Below are positions 53,288 to 61,777 of a DNA stretch of 61,842 bases, piece by piece; the stretch's first letter is position 1, and every line of letters begins with the position of its first letter. Location: contig NZ_JARWNW010000308.1 of the NCBI RefSeq assembly GCF_029868325.1, positions 1 to 61,842 of the forward strand, read 5' to 3'. A model generated the notes under the pieces. The model ran no database searches and was not told the DNA's origin. It was given only the letters and a program-made list of their open reading frames with translations. The position numbers and the translations under genes were made by a program. The DNA is from Nocardia carnea (GTDB taxonomy: Bacteria > Actinomycetota > Actinomycetes > Mycobacteriales > Mycobacteriaceae).

Positions 53288-53293
53288 ACTATA
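53288..53293 (-). promoter_or_regulatory. -10 box of the mod operon, likely leaderless
   Basis: TATAGT on the minus strand lies seven bases before GTG 53280, the distance expected when transcription starts at the first codon. No ribosome site precedes the GTG. Confidence 0.5.
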
Positions 53294-53397
53294 TCCCCGC
53301 ATATGCGGTTCTTCACGGTAGTTTTGCCGACGTGACCGAAGAAGCCGTACGACGGTCGGCCCTCCGATCGACTGAAATCGGTCGCGGTATCCAGTGG

Positions 53398-53889
53398 TCA
53401 ATGCCGGTGGAGGGCTGACAGTGACAATGCCATCTCGTTTTCGCGCCGCGGGTCGTCGGCGCTGCACGGCCGGCCGGCGCCGGTGCGGGTGAACCCGTTG
53501 CGCAGGTACAACTGCTCGGCGGCCCGGTTGCCGTCGAGCACCCACAACCGCAGCTCCCGGTGCCCGGCTGCACGCGCCCACCCGGCCACCGCATGCACGA
53601 GCCGATCGGATATACCGGTCCGCCGGGCCGGGGGAGCGGTCCACATCGACACCAGCTCGGGCCTGCCGGCGGTGACGATCACACCCGCCGAACCCACCGG
53701 CCCGGACTCCGTCACGGCGACGAAGAACGGATACCGGCGGGCCGTCCACTCCCGCCACTGCTGTTCGGTCCATTGCGCGGCGTCGGCATGGGTGGTGGAG
53801 AAGGTGCCCGGCGGCGACCCGGCGAGCGCGTCCAGCCGCACCGTCCGCGCTGTCGGCCATTCGTCCGGCCCGATCGTTCGTATCACCAT
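53398..53889 (-). CDS. GNAT-family N-acetyltransferase
   Basis: This 163-residue GNAT enzyme uses acetyl-CoA. The fold is seen in VIRTIGPDEWPTARTVRLDAL, FFVAVTESGPVGSAGVI, MWTAPPARRTGISDRLVHAVAGWARAAG (acetyl-CoA loop region) and LWVLDGNRAAEQLYLRNGFTRTG. The Q/RxxGxG/A loop is atypical (RRTGIS). The substrate is unknown. Confidence 0.87.
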   Translation of the reverse strand: MVIRTIGPDEWPTARTVRLDALAGSPPGTFSTTHADAAQWTEQQWREWTARRYPFFVAVTESGPVGSAGVIVTAGRPELVSMWTAPPARRTGISDRLVHAVAGWARAAGHRELRLWVLDGNRAAEQLYLRNGFTRTGAGRPCSADDPRRENEMALSLSALHRH

Positions 53890-53938
53890 GCCCGAATGCT
53901 CCGCCGGAAAGCGCTATGCGGCAAACGATTTACTCGTT

Positions 53939-54127
53939 TCAGATGTCTTGCCGCACCAACTCCGACACCGGGCTGATCCTGGTTCCGAATGCCGACCACA
54001 GCGTCCCGTCGGTCATCCGGCGCAGCGTGAACCGATACTTGCCGTAGCACGCACGCGATACCGGCGACAACCGTGCCCGGCCGACCACACGGTAAGGGTT
54101 CCCGTCGATCCGTACGCTCTGCTCCAT
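53939..54127 (-). CDS. Small hypothetical protein
   Basis: This 62-residue protein, MEQSVRIDGNPYRVVGRARL onward, contains MTDGTLWSAFGTRISPVSELVRQDI and looks like a small beta-rich domain. A purine-rich GAGAGGGGCGAGCAGG precedes ATG 54127. It is a basic, soluble protein with no recognised family. It lies 50 bases upstream of the GNAT gene on the same strand, so they may be co-transcribed. Confidence 0.5.
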   Translation of the reverse strand: MEQSVRIDGNPYRVVGRARLSPVSRACYGKYRFTLRRMTDGTLWSAFGTRISPVSELVRQDI

Positions 54128-54294
54128 GCCTGCTCGCCCCTCTCACCGTTGCTGATGATGTCGAGCGCCACAGTGGCAGGAGCGTGCTGAAAGACACCTG
54201 AAACCAGCTGAAAGCCCTTTCAGACTCGCCGACTGCACGAGTCCAGTCCTCGACCGTCCTGTGCCGCCGTGCCCACTCGGTTACCGTGAGACCC

Positions 54295-54891
54295 ATGACG
54301 ATCGAGCCGACGCCCGAACATCTTCCCGCATTGCGGGCCGGAGATGCCGATCGCGAGCGGGCCGCCTCGATCGTTCAGGCTGCGTTCGCCGAGGGGCGGC
54401 TGGAACTGGCCGAGTTCGATGAGCGGATCGCAGCCGTCTATGCCGGTCGGACCGTGCCGGAACTGGAGACACTCACCGCCGACCTGGTACCGGCCGCCCA
54501 CGGAAGCCGGACCGATCGGCTCGTCCTGCGATCCACCGGCAGCTCGGTGAAGCGCGAAGGGCAATGGCGCGTACCGCCGCAGATCGTGGTCGAAACCGAA
54601 CACGGCGCCGTCCGTCTCGACTTCACCGAGGCCGTGCTGCGCTCACCGGAGGTGTGGGTGGAGGTGAAATCCGCGCACGGATCGATTGTTCTGATCGTTC
54701 CCCCGGGCTGGAGCGTCGATATAGACGAAGTGACCAGCGAGTGGGGCAACGTGGCCAACAAAGCGGGCCCGCCGGTTTCCGGTCTGCCACTGCTGCGGGT
54801 CTCCGGGGTGGTCCAGCACGCGAAGGTCACCGTCCGGCATCCCGAGCGCCGCTGGTGGTGGCCGTTCGGTGCACGCGCGAACAATCGGTGA
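54295..54891 (+). CDS. DUF1707-containing protein
   Basis: This 198-residue protein has the DUF1707 SHOCT-like motif LRAGDADRERAASIVQAAFAEGRLELAEFDERIAAVYAGRTVPELETLTADL at residues 13-64. A beta-rich segment follows (VVETEHGAVRLDFTEAVLRSPEVWVEVKSAHGSIVLIVPPGW), then a basic Trp-rich tail (RRWWWPFGARANN). No membrane helix is present. Function is unknown. ATG 54295 is chosen because it opens directly into the domain. Confidence 0.85.
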   Translation: MTIEPTPEHLPALRAGDADRERAASIVQAAFAEGRLELAEFDERIAAVYAGRTVPELETLTADLVPAAHGSRTDRLVLRSTGSSVKREGQWRVPPQIVVETEHGAVRLDFTEAVLRSPEVWVEVKSAHGSIVLIVPPGWSVDIDEVTSEWGNVANKAGPPVSGLPLLRVSGVVQHAKVTVRHPERRWWWPFGARANNR

Positions 54892-54950
54892 GGCGCCGGC
54901 GGACTCTTGGATTACTGCGGCGACAGCGCCCGGCCGGTCGGCCGCGGTTG

Positions 54951-55520
54951 TCAGTTCTGGGGGTCGGACGGTTCCTGCGGCTGGATTTCGAGGGTCCCGC
55001 CGGCCGGGAACAGGATCGGGCTCAGGAGATATTGTGCGCGTTCGGGGGTGGGCGAATTGCTCAGGCGTGGAAGGATTGCCGCGCGTAGATCGTCGATCAG
55101 CTCCGCAACTTCCGTGGGGGAGAGCCATACCCCGTGCTGCCGGTATCCCACCAGGTCGGCACCGGGGTCGGCGTCCGGGCGGTCGAGATAGGAGTTGAAT
55201 TCGGCGAGCAGGGTGGCCATGGCGGCGGCGAATACCGCGCGGTGGTCGTCGGGGGTCACCGATGCCATGGTGTCCGCGTCGATGGTGGCGCGGTCGCGGC
55301 GTAGGCGGTAGGCGCGTTCCACGGCGCCGCGCACCCGGTGTTCGTCGGCGACCTCGAGCACGCCGGCGGTGGTGAGTAGATCGACGTGGCGATAGACGGT
55401 CGCCTTCGATACGCCGGTCAGGCGGGCGCACAGCTGGGTGGTGGTGCAGGTCTGTCCGCCGGACAGGGCGTGCACGATCCGTAATCGCACCGGATGCGCC
55501 AGCAGCTCCAGGGAATCCAT
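54951..55520 (-). CDS. ArsR/winged-helix regulator
   Basis: This 189-residue regulator has an N-terminal winged helix (LLAHPVRLRIVHALSGGQTCTTTQLCARLTGVSKATVYRHVDLLTTAGVLEVADEHRVRG) and a helical C-terminal domain of the yjcF/HTH_20 kind. It is divergent from the hydrolase gene 55589 with an inverted repeat between them, so it probably represses that gene. Confidence 0.88.
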   Translation of the reverse strand: MDSLELLAHPVRLRIVHALSGGQTCTTTQLCARLTGVSKATVYRHVDLLTTAGVLEVADEHRVRGAVERAYRLRRDRATIDADTMASVTPDDHRAVFAAAMATLLAEFNSYLDRPDADPGADLVGYRQHGVWLSPTEVAELIDDLRAAILPRLSNSPTPERAQYLLSPILFPAGGTLEIQPQEPSDPQN

Positions 55521-55530
55521 GATGCCTATG

Positions 55531-55564
55531 TTCTCACTTATGATACCGTTCGCAAAGTTGAGAA
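55531..55564 (+). promoter_or_regulatory. Operator-like inverted repeat for the ArsR-like regulator
   Basis: TTCTCA (55531-55536) and TGAGAA (55559-55564) are inverted across 22 bases, and the arms extend as TTCTCACTT against AAGTTGAGAA with one extra base. It sits between two divergent starts. Confidence 0.55.
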
Positions 55565-55588
55565 TTGAAGATCGGTGTGGAGGCCGTC

Positions 55589-56569
55589 ATGGATTCAGTC
55601 GAACCGGCTGTTGCGGATACCGGAGTGTGGCAGCCGCCTGCGTATGCGGACCCGGAGTCGTTTGTCGAGCAGGAGGTGACGGTGGGCTCGGGTCCGTGGG
55701 CTGTGCCGGGCACCGTCGCCCTGCCCCGCGGGGAGGGGCCGTTTCCGGCGGCCGTGCTACTGGCCGGTGGTGGACCGTTCGACCGGGACGGCACAGCGGG
55801 TCCGAACAAGAATCTGAAGGATATTGCGTGGGGGCTGGCCAGTCGTGGTGTGGCGGTGCTGCGCTTCGACAAGGCCACCTACGCGCACCGCGACCGGGTC
55901 GCCGCCACACCCGATTTCACGCCGACCGACGAATACGTTCCGCATGCCGTCGCAGGGATCGAGACACTGCGCGGCCTGGCCGCAGTCGACGGTGATCGTG
56001 TGTACGTGATCGGCCACAGCATGGGTGGCAGGTTCGCGCCGCGCGTGGCCGCCGCCGAACCCGCGGTGGCCGGGCTGGTCGTCCTCGCCGGCGACACAGT
56101 GCCGATCCAGTGGTCGATGGTTCGCGTGATCGACCATCTGACACGGGTAGACCCGGCGACTGCTGCCGCCCTCCCTACCGTGGAGCTCGCCACCGAACAC
56201 GCGGAACTGGTGGACAGCCCGGAACTTTCGCCCACCACGCCCAGCGACAAGTTGCCGTTCGGGATGCCCGCCCCGTATTGGCTGGATATGCGTGCCTACG
56301 ACCCGGTGGTGGTGGCCGCGGCACTGGACATCCCCATGCTGTTCATGCAGGGCGAACGCGACTATCAGGTCACCGTGGACGCCGATCTGGCCGGATGGCG
56401 GGCCGGTCTGGCCGGCCGCCCGGGCGTCTCGACCCGCACCTATCCGGCCGACGACCACATGTTCTTCCCCGGAACCGGCCCGTCGATGCCCGCGGACTAC
56501 ACGCGACCGCACCATGTGGACCCGGAGGTCGTGGCGGATATTGCCGACTGGATGAGATCGCACGGCTGA
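55589..56569 (+). CDS. Alpha/beta-hydrolase (dienelactone-hydrolase/peptidase-like)
   Basis: This 326-residue soluble hydrolase has the nucleophile motif GHSMGG, an oxyanion-hole segment LLAGGGPFDRDGTAGPNKNLKD and a likely Asp/His pair in MQGERDYQVT and ADDHMFFPG. ATG 55589 follows GGAGG; an upstream TTG frame is not needed. It is probably repressed by the divergent winged-helix regulator and may be co-transcribed with the LLM oxidoreductase downstream. Confidence 0.88.
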   Translation: MDSVEPAVADTGVWQPPAYADPESFVEQEVTVGSGPWAVPGTVALPRGEGPFPAAVLLAGGGPFDRDGTAGPNKNLKDIAWGLASRGVAVLRFDKATYAHRDRVAATPDFTPTDEYVPHAVAGIETLRGLAAVDGDRVYVIGHSMGGRFAPRVAAAEPAVAGLVVLAGDTVPIQWSMVRVIDHLTRVDPATAAALPTVELATEHAELVDSPELSPTTPSDKLPFGMPAPYWLDMRAYDPVVVAAALDIPMLFMQGERDYQVTVDADLAGWRAGLAGRPGVSTRTYPADDHMFFPGTGPSMPADYTRPHHVDPEVVADIADWMRSHG

Positions 56570-56605
56570 TGCGTTGCGCCACAGCAGAGAGGGTGAGGAG
56601 GACTG

Positions 56606-57574
56606 ATGCGAATCTCCCTGCTGGATCGGGCACGGACACGTAGCGGTGAGTCCGATACCGCTGCCGTGGCCACCACGGTGGAGCGGGCGGTGCGGGCGGA
56701 TGAGCTCGGGTTCGAGCGTTTCTGGACTGCGGAACATCACGCGGTACCGGGGATCGCCGGCGCGGCGCCCACCCTGTTGCTCGCGGCGATCGGGGCACGC
56801 ACCCGCAACATCCGGGTCGGTACGGGCGGAATCATGGTTCCGAATCACAGCCCGCTGGTAGTTGCGGAGCAGGCGCTACTGCTCGAGGCGCTCTATCCGG
56901 GCCGGGTCGATATCGGGCTCGGTGGTTCGCTCGGGTTCACGGCGCCGGTCCGCCGGGCGCTGGGGCGAACGACCCTGCGTGCGGGCGAGTACGAGGCCGA
57001 TATCGCGGAGATCCGCTCCTATCTGAACGGAGACGCCGATATCACGGTCAGGCCGCGGGTCGAGCCGCCGCCGGTGTTCCTGCTCGCCATCAAGGACGGG
57101 CTGTCGCTGGCCGCCGAGCTGGGATTGCCCGCGGTGATCGGAGGACCGCTGCTGCGGGACACGAAGGCGATCGACGCCTATTTCCGGGATTTCCGTCCCG
57201 GCGCCCGTACACCGGACCCATACCTGATGGTGAGTGTCGATATCTCCGTTGCGGAGACCGCCGAGCGAGCCCGGGATCTTCTGCTACCGGAGGCCTGGGC
57301 CTTCGCCGACTCCCGCGATGTCGGGGAATTCCGTGCACTGCAGCCGGTCGAGGATGTACGACGCATGCTCGGTAGCGCGCGCACGAAGAAGGCCGACGCT
57401 GTGAACGGGTGGATGGACGCGGCGGTTTCGGGCACCCCTGATGTGGTGGCCGAAACGCTCACGAACCTTCTCGAACGAACCGGCGCTTCCGAAATCCTTG
57501 CGAGCGTGAGTGCCTACGATCGCGACGACGTCGGGAAAACCGACGAGTTCCTCGCCTCGCTGCATGACCGATAG
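56606..57574 (+). CDS. LLM-class (luciferase-like) flavin-dependent oxidoreductase
   Basis: This 322-residue TIM-barrel flavoprotein binds FMN or coenzyme F420. Seen are FERFWTAEHHAVPGIAGAAP, IRVGTGGIMVPNHSPLVVAEQALLLEALYPGRVDIGLGGSLG and the C-terminal half typical of the MsnO8/limB-like subgroup. The EHHAVPG segment is characteristic of bacterial-luciferase-like members. It is 36 bases after the hydrolase gene. The substrate is unknown. Confidence 0.9.
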   Translation: MRISLLDRARTRSGESDTAAVATTVERAVRADELGFERFWTAEHHAVPGIAGAAPTLLLAAIGARTRNIRVGTGGIMVPNHSPLVVAEQALLLEALYPGRVDIGLGGSLGFTAPVRRALGRTTLRAGEYEADIAEIRSYLNGDADITVRPRVEPPPVFLLAIKDGLSLAAELGLPAVIGGPLLRDTKAIDAYFRDFRPGARTPDPYLMVSVDISVAETAERARDLLLPEAWAFADSRDVGEFRALQPVEDVRRMLGSARTKKADAVNGWMDAAVSGTPDVVAETLTNLLERTGASEILASVSAYDRDDVGKTDEFLASLHDR

Positions 57575-57612
57575 CGAATCCGACGGTGCGCACCGGGCTC
57601 GCAGTCTGCGGC

Positions 57613-57640
57613 CGACCCCGGCGCACCAGCACCGGGGTCG
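57613..57640. terminator. Hairpin between convergent LLM and SDR genes
   Basis: CGACCCCGG (57613-57621) and CCGGGGTCG (57632-57640) form a perfect 9-bp stem with a 10-base loop. It would terminate both converging genes. Confidence 0.7.
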
Positions 57641-57697
57641 GATCGGGATCGGCGGGATGGTGTGGTTGTCCTGGAAACCACCCCGCCGACACCGAGG

Positions 57698-58450
57698 TCA
57701 GTCCTGCGGCCCGCCTGCCACATAGATGACCTGCCCGGACACGAAACCCGCACCCTCACTGACGAGGAACGACGCGGTGTTCGCGATATCCTCCGGCCGG
57801 CCGACCCGCTGCACCGGGATCTGCGCGGCGGCGGCCTTCTGGAAGTCCTCGAAATCGACGCCGACCCGAGCGGCGGTGGCCGCGGTCATATCGGTGACGA
57901 TGAAACCGGGTGCGATCGCATTGGCGGTGACACCGTATTTGCCCAGTTCGAAGGCCAGGGTTTTGGTGAAGCCCTGCATGCCGGCCTTGGCCGCGGAGTA
58001 GTTGACCTGGCCGCGGTTGCCCTGCGCCGAAGTGCTGGACATATTGACGATACGACCCCACTTCTGCTCGACCATGTACTTCTGGGTCGCCCGGGTGAGC
58101 AGGAAGGCCCCGCGCAGATGCACGCCCAGCACGGTGTCCCAGTCGTCGACGCTCATCTTGAACAGCAGGTTGTCGCGCAGGACGCCGGCATTGTTGACCA
58201 CCACGGTGGGTTCGCCGAGATCGGCGGCCAATCGCTCGACCGCCGCGTTCACCGAATCCTCTTTGCTCACATCGGCGCCGAGCGCGAGCGCCTGCCCGCC
58301 GGCGGCGGTGATTGCCGAAACCGTGTCGGCGCAGGCGGTTTCGTCGAGGTCGAGAACCCCGACTTTCATCCCGTCGGAGGCCAGCCGTTTGGCGATGGCG
58401 GCCCCGATCCCCCGGGCGGCGCCGGATACCACTGCGATCCTGTCGGCCAT
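57698..58450 (-). CDS. FabG-type short-chain dehydrogenase
   Basis: This 250-residue NAD(P)-dependent SDR has GAARGIG at the cofactor site, NNAGV, the catalytic Ser-Tyr-Lys in NMSSTSAQGNRGQVNYSAAKAGM, and the FabG-like C-terminus IPVQRVGRPEDIANTASFLVSEGAGFVSGQVIYVAGG. It acts as a 3-oxoacyl-ACP or acyl-CoA reductase, or on another hydroxyl substrate. It is not near the FAS-II operon, so I give no gene symbol. ATG 58450 follows AGGAGAGGA. Confidence 0.92.
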   Translation of the reverse strand: MADRIAVVSGAARGIGAAIAKRLASDGMKVGVLDLDETACADTVSAITAAGGQALALGADVSKEDSVNAAVERLAADLGEPTVVVNNAGVLRDNLLFKMSVDDWDTVLGVHLRGAFLLTRATQKYMVEQKWGRIVNMSSTSAQGNRGQVNYSAAKAGMQGFTKTLAFELGKYGVTANAIAPGFIVTDMTAATAARVGVDFEDFQKAAAAQIPVQRVGRPEDIANTASFLVSEGAGFVSGQVIYVAGGPQD

Positions 58451-58617
58451 ACGTTCGAATCCTCTCCTGTGGGCGGTAGTTCTTACGCCATCTAACAACG
58501 TGCGGGGGCCGGGAGCGAGGGGATGCCGGGACAAGATCTCTCCGGTGATGCTGTGCCGGTCGGACAGTGCCCGGCACGGCCGGTGGTTCTACCGCTACGT
58601 GCGCACCGATCCGGTGG

Positions 58618-59235
58618 TCAGAGTGTGCGGATGCGGGCGCAGACGGTGCGGTAGATCGAGGCCAGGTCGGAATTGCCGCCGCCCGGTGCGCAGGCCTCGA
58701 CCCATTCCTCGAATGCGAGCTGCACCGAGAGCTGTGCGACCTGGACGATCGTCCGCACCCGGGACCGGTCGGCGGCCGGGCATCGTCCTTCGATGAGCGT
58801 CATCGAACGTTTGGCGTTGTCCGCGTAATGGGCGACGGCGGCCTTGCTGAGAGTGGCGTCGGCCGAGACCAGCTTCTGGATCCGCAGGGCGGTCGCGGCG
58901 ACTTCGCTCTGTTCGTCGTTGCGGATGCCCTCCATCACCCGCTCGATCGCGGTCTCCATTTCGGTGAGCGACAGCGATTGCATATCCGCGGTTTCGAGGC
59001 AGCCGTGCACGGCCTCGTCGAAACCGAACGAGTCGAACAGGACGCATTCTTCTTTCGTCGCGAAGTAGCGGAAGAACGTCCGCTGGGAAATACCTGCCGC
59101 GCGGGCGATCTCCTCGCTGGTGGTGTGGTCGACACCCTGCCGTTCGAACAGGGCGAGGGCGGCCTCCCGGATCTCGATACGGGTGGCGTTCCGGCGTCGC
59201 GCACGCAAGTCGAGGGGCGGCGTAGCAGAGAGCAC
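58618..59235 (-). CDS. TetR-family regulator of the divergent MFS exporter
   Basis: This 205-residue repressor has the helix-turn-helix LFERQGVDHTTSEEIARAAGISQRTFFRYFATKEECVL. The frame could start at ATG 59301, but that codon sits within the palindrome 59285-59301, so GTG 59235 is preferred. It likely represses itself and the divergent DHA2-type transporter. Confidence 0.88.
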   Translation of the reverse strand: MLSATPPLDLRARRRNATRIEIREAALALFERQGVDHTTSEEIARAAGISQRTFFRYFATKEECVLFDSFGFDEAVHGCLETADMQSLSLTEMETAIERVMEGIRNDEQSEVAATALRIQKLVSADATLSKAAVAHYADNAKRSMTLIEGRCPAADRSRVRTIVQVAQLSVQLAFEEWVEACAPGGGNSDLASIYRTVCARIRTL

Positions 59236-59284
59236 GGGCCACAGGGTACTTCCTCGCGGTCGCGGCGGGGCAATCAATGCCAAT

Positions 59285-59301
59285 ATGTCAGCGACTGTCA
59301 T
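59285..59301 (+). promoter_or_regulatory. Palindromic operator between the TetR and MFS genes
   Basis: ATGTCAGCGACTGTCAT is palindromic at 13 of 17 positions, with ATG-CAG and CTG-CAT arms. It is 52 bases before the MFS start and lies between divergent genes, the expected place for the TetR operator. Confidence 0.6.
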
Positions 59302-59352
59302 TTTTGTTAGGGTGGCTCGGTAACAGCGGCACTATCGAGCGGATAAACCCAC

Positions 59353-60846
59353 GTGACAGACAACTCGGTGGCGACGACAACCGACGACACGGACCACGAC
59401 GGCGGGCGTGCCCCGGGGGCGTTCCTGCTGATCGGGATCTTGCTCATCGCGGCATTCGTCGTAATCCTCAACGAGACCATCCTCAGCGTGGCCCTGCCGA
59501 CCCTGATGGTGGACCTCGAGATCAGCGCGGCCACCGCGCAGTGGCTGACCAGCGGCTTCCTGCTGACCATGGCGATCGTGATCCCCGCGACCGGATTCAT
59601 CCTGCAGCGGTTCGCGTTGCGTGCGATCTATATCGCCGCGATGTCGCTGTTCAGCGGCGGCACAGTGATCGCGGCGCTGGCGCCCGGATTCGAAGTTCTG
59701 CTCATGGGGCGGATCGTGCAGGCCGTGGGTACGGCGCTGATGATCCCGTTGCTGATGACGACCATTCTCAACCTGGTGCCCGAGCGGTCGCGCGGCAAGA
59801 CGATGGGGCTGGTGTCGATTGTGATCTCGGTGGCTCCGGCCGTCGGGCCCACCGTATCCGGGCTCATCCTGCAGTCGCTGAGCTGGCGGGCGATGTTCTG
59901 GATCGTGCTGCCGTTCGCCGTGCTCGCTCTGGTGCTGGGCGGAATGTTCATCCGCAACGTGACCGAACCGCGCAAGGCGCATCTCGACTACCTCTCCGTA
60001 CCGCTGGCCGCACTCGGCTTCGGCGGGCTCGTCTTCGGGTTGAGCAGTATCGGCGAATCGGCCTCCGGGCATGCGCCGATCCCACCGTGGGTATCGCTCA
60101 CGGTCGGCGCGGCCGCGCTGGCGCTCTTCATCGTGCGCCAGCTGAAACTGGTGGACCGGGGCCGGGCGCTGCTCGATCTGCGAACGTTCGCGGTCGGCCC
60201 CTTCCGGCTCGCCGTCACCCTGATGGCGTGCCTGATGCTGAGCCTGTTCGGCGCACTCATCATCCTGCCGATGTACCTGCAGAACGTGCTCGGCAAGGAC
60301 GTCCTCACCACCGGGCTGGTCCTGCTGCCCGGTGGACTGGTCATGGGTTTGCTGGCCCCCGGTGTCGGGGCCCTGTTCGACCGGTGGGGTGCCCGGCCGC
60401 TGGTGCTGCCCGGCACCATGGCCCTGAGTGCGGGGTGCTGGATTCTGGCCACCCTCGACGAGAATTCCTCGATCGCGCTGGTGATCACCGCGCATGTGAT
60501 CGTGAGTGCGGGCATCAGCTGCGGGTTGACACCGTTGATGACTTCGGCGCTGGGTTCGCTTCCGCCCGAGCTGTACTCCCACGGCAGTGCGACCGTTAGC
60601 ACCGTGCAACAGGTCGCGGGTGCGGCCGGTACCGCGCTGTTCATCACGCTGATGACCCGCGGTACCGAATCGGCGCTCGGGGAGGGCGCTGAGCCGATCG
60701 CGGCTGCTGCCGACGGTGTGCACACCGCCTTCCTGGTTGCGGCAGTGCTGTCGCTGGTGTTGATCGCTGCGGCAGCGATGGTTCGCTCACCGAAGCAGCC
60801 GGGCGCGACCGAAGAGAGCGACCCATTGACGAAGGTGGCGCACTGA
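59353..60846 (+). CDS. DHA2-type MFS multidrug exporter
   Basis: This 497-residue membrane protein has about 14 helices, the drug:H+ antiporter-2 plan. Helix 1 carries FVVILNETILSVALPTLMVDLEI, the loop after helix 4-5 the VPERSRGKTMGLVSIVISVAPAVGPTVSG exporter motif. The start is GTG 59353. Likely substrates are hydrophobic cations, antibiotics or dyes, not resolvable from sequence. Its divergent TetR repressor and palindrome suggest induction by its substrate. Confidence 0.93.
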   Translation: MTDNSVATTTDDTDHDGGRAPGAFLLIGILLIAAFVVILNETILSVALPTLMVDLEISAATAQWLTSGFLLTMAIVIPATGFILQRFALRAIYIAAMSLFSGGTVIAALAPGFEVLLMGRIVQAVGTALMIPLLMTTILNLVPERSRGKTMGLVSIVISVAPAVGPTVSGLILQSLSWRAMFWIVLPFAVLALVLGGMFIRNVTEPRKAHLDYLSVPLAALGFGGLVFGLSSIGESASGHAPIPPWVSLTVGAAALALFIVRQLKLVDRGRALLDLRTFAVGPFRLAVTLMACLMLSLFGALIILPMYLQNVLGKDVLTTGLVLLPGGLVMGLLAPGVGALFDRWGARPLVLPGTMALSAGCWILATLDENSSIALVITAHVIVSAGISCGLTPLMTSALGSLPPELYSHGSATVSTVQQVAGAAGTALFITLMTRGTESALGEGAEPIAAAADGVHTAFLVAAVLSLVLIAAAAMVRSPKQPGATEESDPLTKVAH

Positions 60847-60884
60847 GGACAGTGACGTAACGAGGTCGGTGACGTAGGGGACCT

Positions 60885-60930
60885 CGCAGTACCCCGGAAT
60901 TCCCTGGTACCGGAATTCCGGGGTACTGCG
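60885..60930 (+). terminator. Perfect 19-bp hairpin between the MFS and DUF4870 genes
   Basis: CGCAGTACCCCGGAATTCC (60885-60903) and its exact complement (60912-60930) flank an 8-base loop CTGGTACC, 38 bases after the MFS stop. This is one of the longest perfect stems in the window. It is a likely terminator, without a T-tract. The remaining bases to 61022 hold the promoter of the next gene but no clear boxes. Confidence 0.75.
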
Positions 60931-61022
60931 CAATTCACCTAGGTGTGGGAAACCCGCACTCCCGTAGGCACGTTCGCGCCCTTATGCTCGGGAAGTCCTG
61001 TCGCCTGCAAGTTTGGAATGTG

Positions 61023-61679
61023 ATGACCGATCCTCAGCCGCCCTTCGACCTGTCCAAAGGGCAGCAGTACCCGCCGGGACAGCAGTACCCGCCCGGCCAG
61101 CAGTACGCATCGGGGCAGCAGTACCCACCGGGGCAGCAGTTCGCAGCGGGGGAGCAGTATCCGTCCGGCCAGCAGTACGCGCCGGGCCAGCAGTTCCCGC
61201 AGGGGCAGCAGTTCCCGCAGCAGGGACAGCAATACCCGCAGGGGCAGCCGTATCCGTCGCAGCCGGATTTCGGTGGGCAGCCGCAGTTCGGTGCACCGCA
61301 GCAGGGTTACGCCTACCCGGGGCAGCAGCCCTACGGTGCCCCGGTGGGGGCTCCGGTATCGCCCGCCGATGCGAAGATGTGGGCCATGCTGGCGCATCTG
61401 GGCAGTATTCTGCTCGGCTGGATCGCGCCGTTGATCGTCTGGCTGATGTACAAAGACCGTGACGAGTTCGTCCGCCGCCATGCGGTGCACGCGTTGAACT
61501 TCCAGATCCTGCTGTTCATCAGCATGATGGTGTCGGCGTTGCTGTCGATCATCCTGATCGGGCTCATCCTGCTGCCGATCGTCTGGATTCTGGGACTGGT
61601 CTTCTCGATCATGGCCGGTATCGCGGCCAACAAGGGCGAGGAGTACAAGTACCCGATCAATGTCTCGTTCGTGAAGTGA
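61023..61679 (+). CDS. DUF4870 membrane protein with a Gln/Tyr/Pro/Gly repeat region
   Basis: This 218-residue protein starts with about 13 short repeats of the type GQQYPPG (residues 13-90), a disordered Gln-rich region probably on one face of the membrane. DUF4870 follows, with three helices (WAMLAHLGSILLGWIAPLIVWLMYKDRDEFVRRHAVHALNFQ, then ILLFISMMVSALLSIILIGLILLPIVWILGLVFSIMAG). The domain is found in small Tic20-like membrane proteins of unknown function. ATG 61023 precedes the repeats; a more upstream frame is non-coding in character. Confidence 0.87.
   Translation: MTDPQPPFDLSKGQQYPPGQQYPPGQQYASGQQYPPGQQFAAGEQYPSGQQYAPGQQFPQGQQFPQQGQQYPQGQPYPSQPDFGGQPQFGAPQQGYAYPGQQPYGAPVGAPVSPADAKMWAMLAHLGSILLGWIAPLIVWLMYKDRDEFVRRHAVHALNFQILLFISMMVSALLSIILIGLILLPIVWILGLVFSIMAGIAANKGEEYKYPINVSFVK
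61059..61230 (+). repeat. In-frame tandem repeats coding for GQQY/F-P/A-x-G units
   Basis: About ten copies of a 15-18-base unit beginning GGCAGCAGT or GCCAGCAGT repeat in frame within the DUF4870 gene. The units differ by synonymous and conservative changes, so they expanded by replication slippage. This coding array should not be read as a CRISPR or a mobile element. Confidence 0.85.
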
Positions 61680-61681
61680 GC

Positions 61682-61713
61682 GGATGCGGGCCGGTGTTCG
61701 CCGGCCCGCATCC
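61682..61713 (+). terminator. Hairpin terminator after the DUF4870 gene
   Basis: GGATGCGGGCCGG (61682-61694) and CCGGCCCGCATCC (61701-61713) form a perfect 13-bp stem with a TGTTCG loop, starting 3 bases after the stop codon. Confidence 0.8.
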
Positions 61714-61777
61714 CGGCCGCGGTTCCGGGAAGGCGGAGTTGCCCCGTTACGCGGGCCGTTTGAAGGCCGGTGTTCCG

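Noticed and set aside
61059..61230. Regularly spaced short repeats that might suggest a CRISPR array
   Set aside because: Unit length 15-18 bases, in frame, no unique spacers, and all within the DUF4870 coding sequence.
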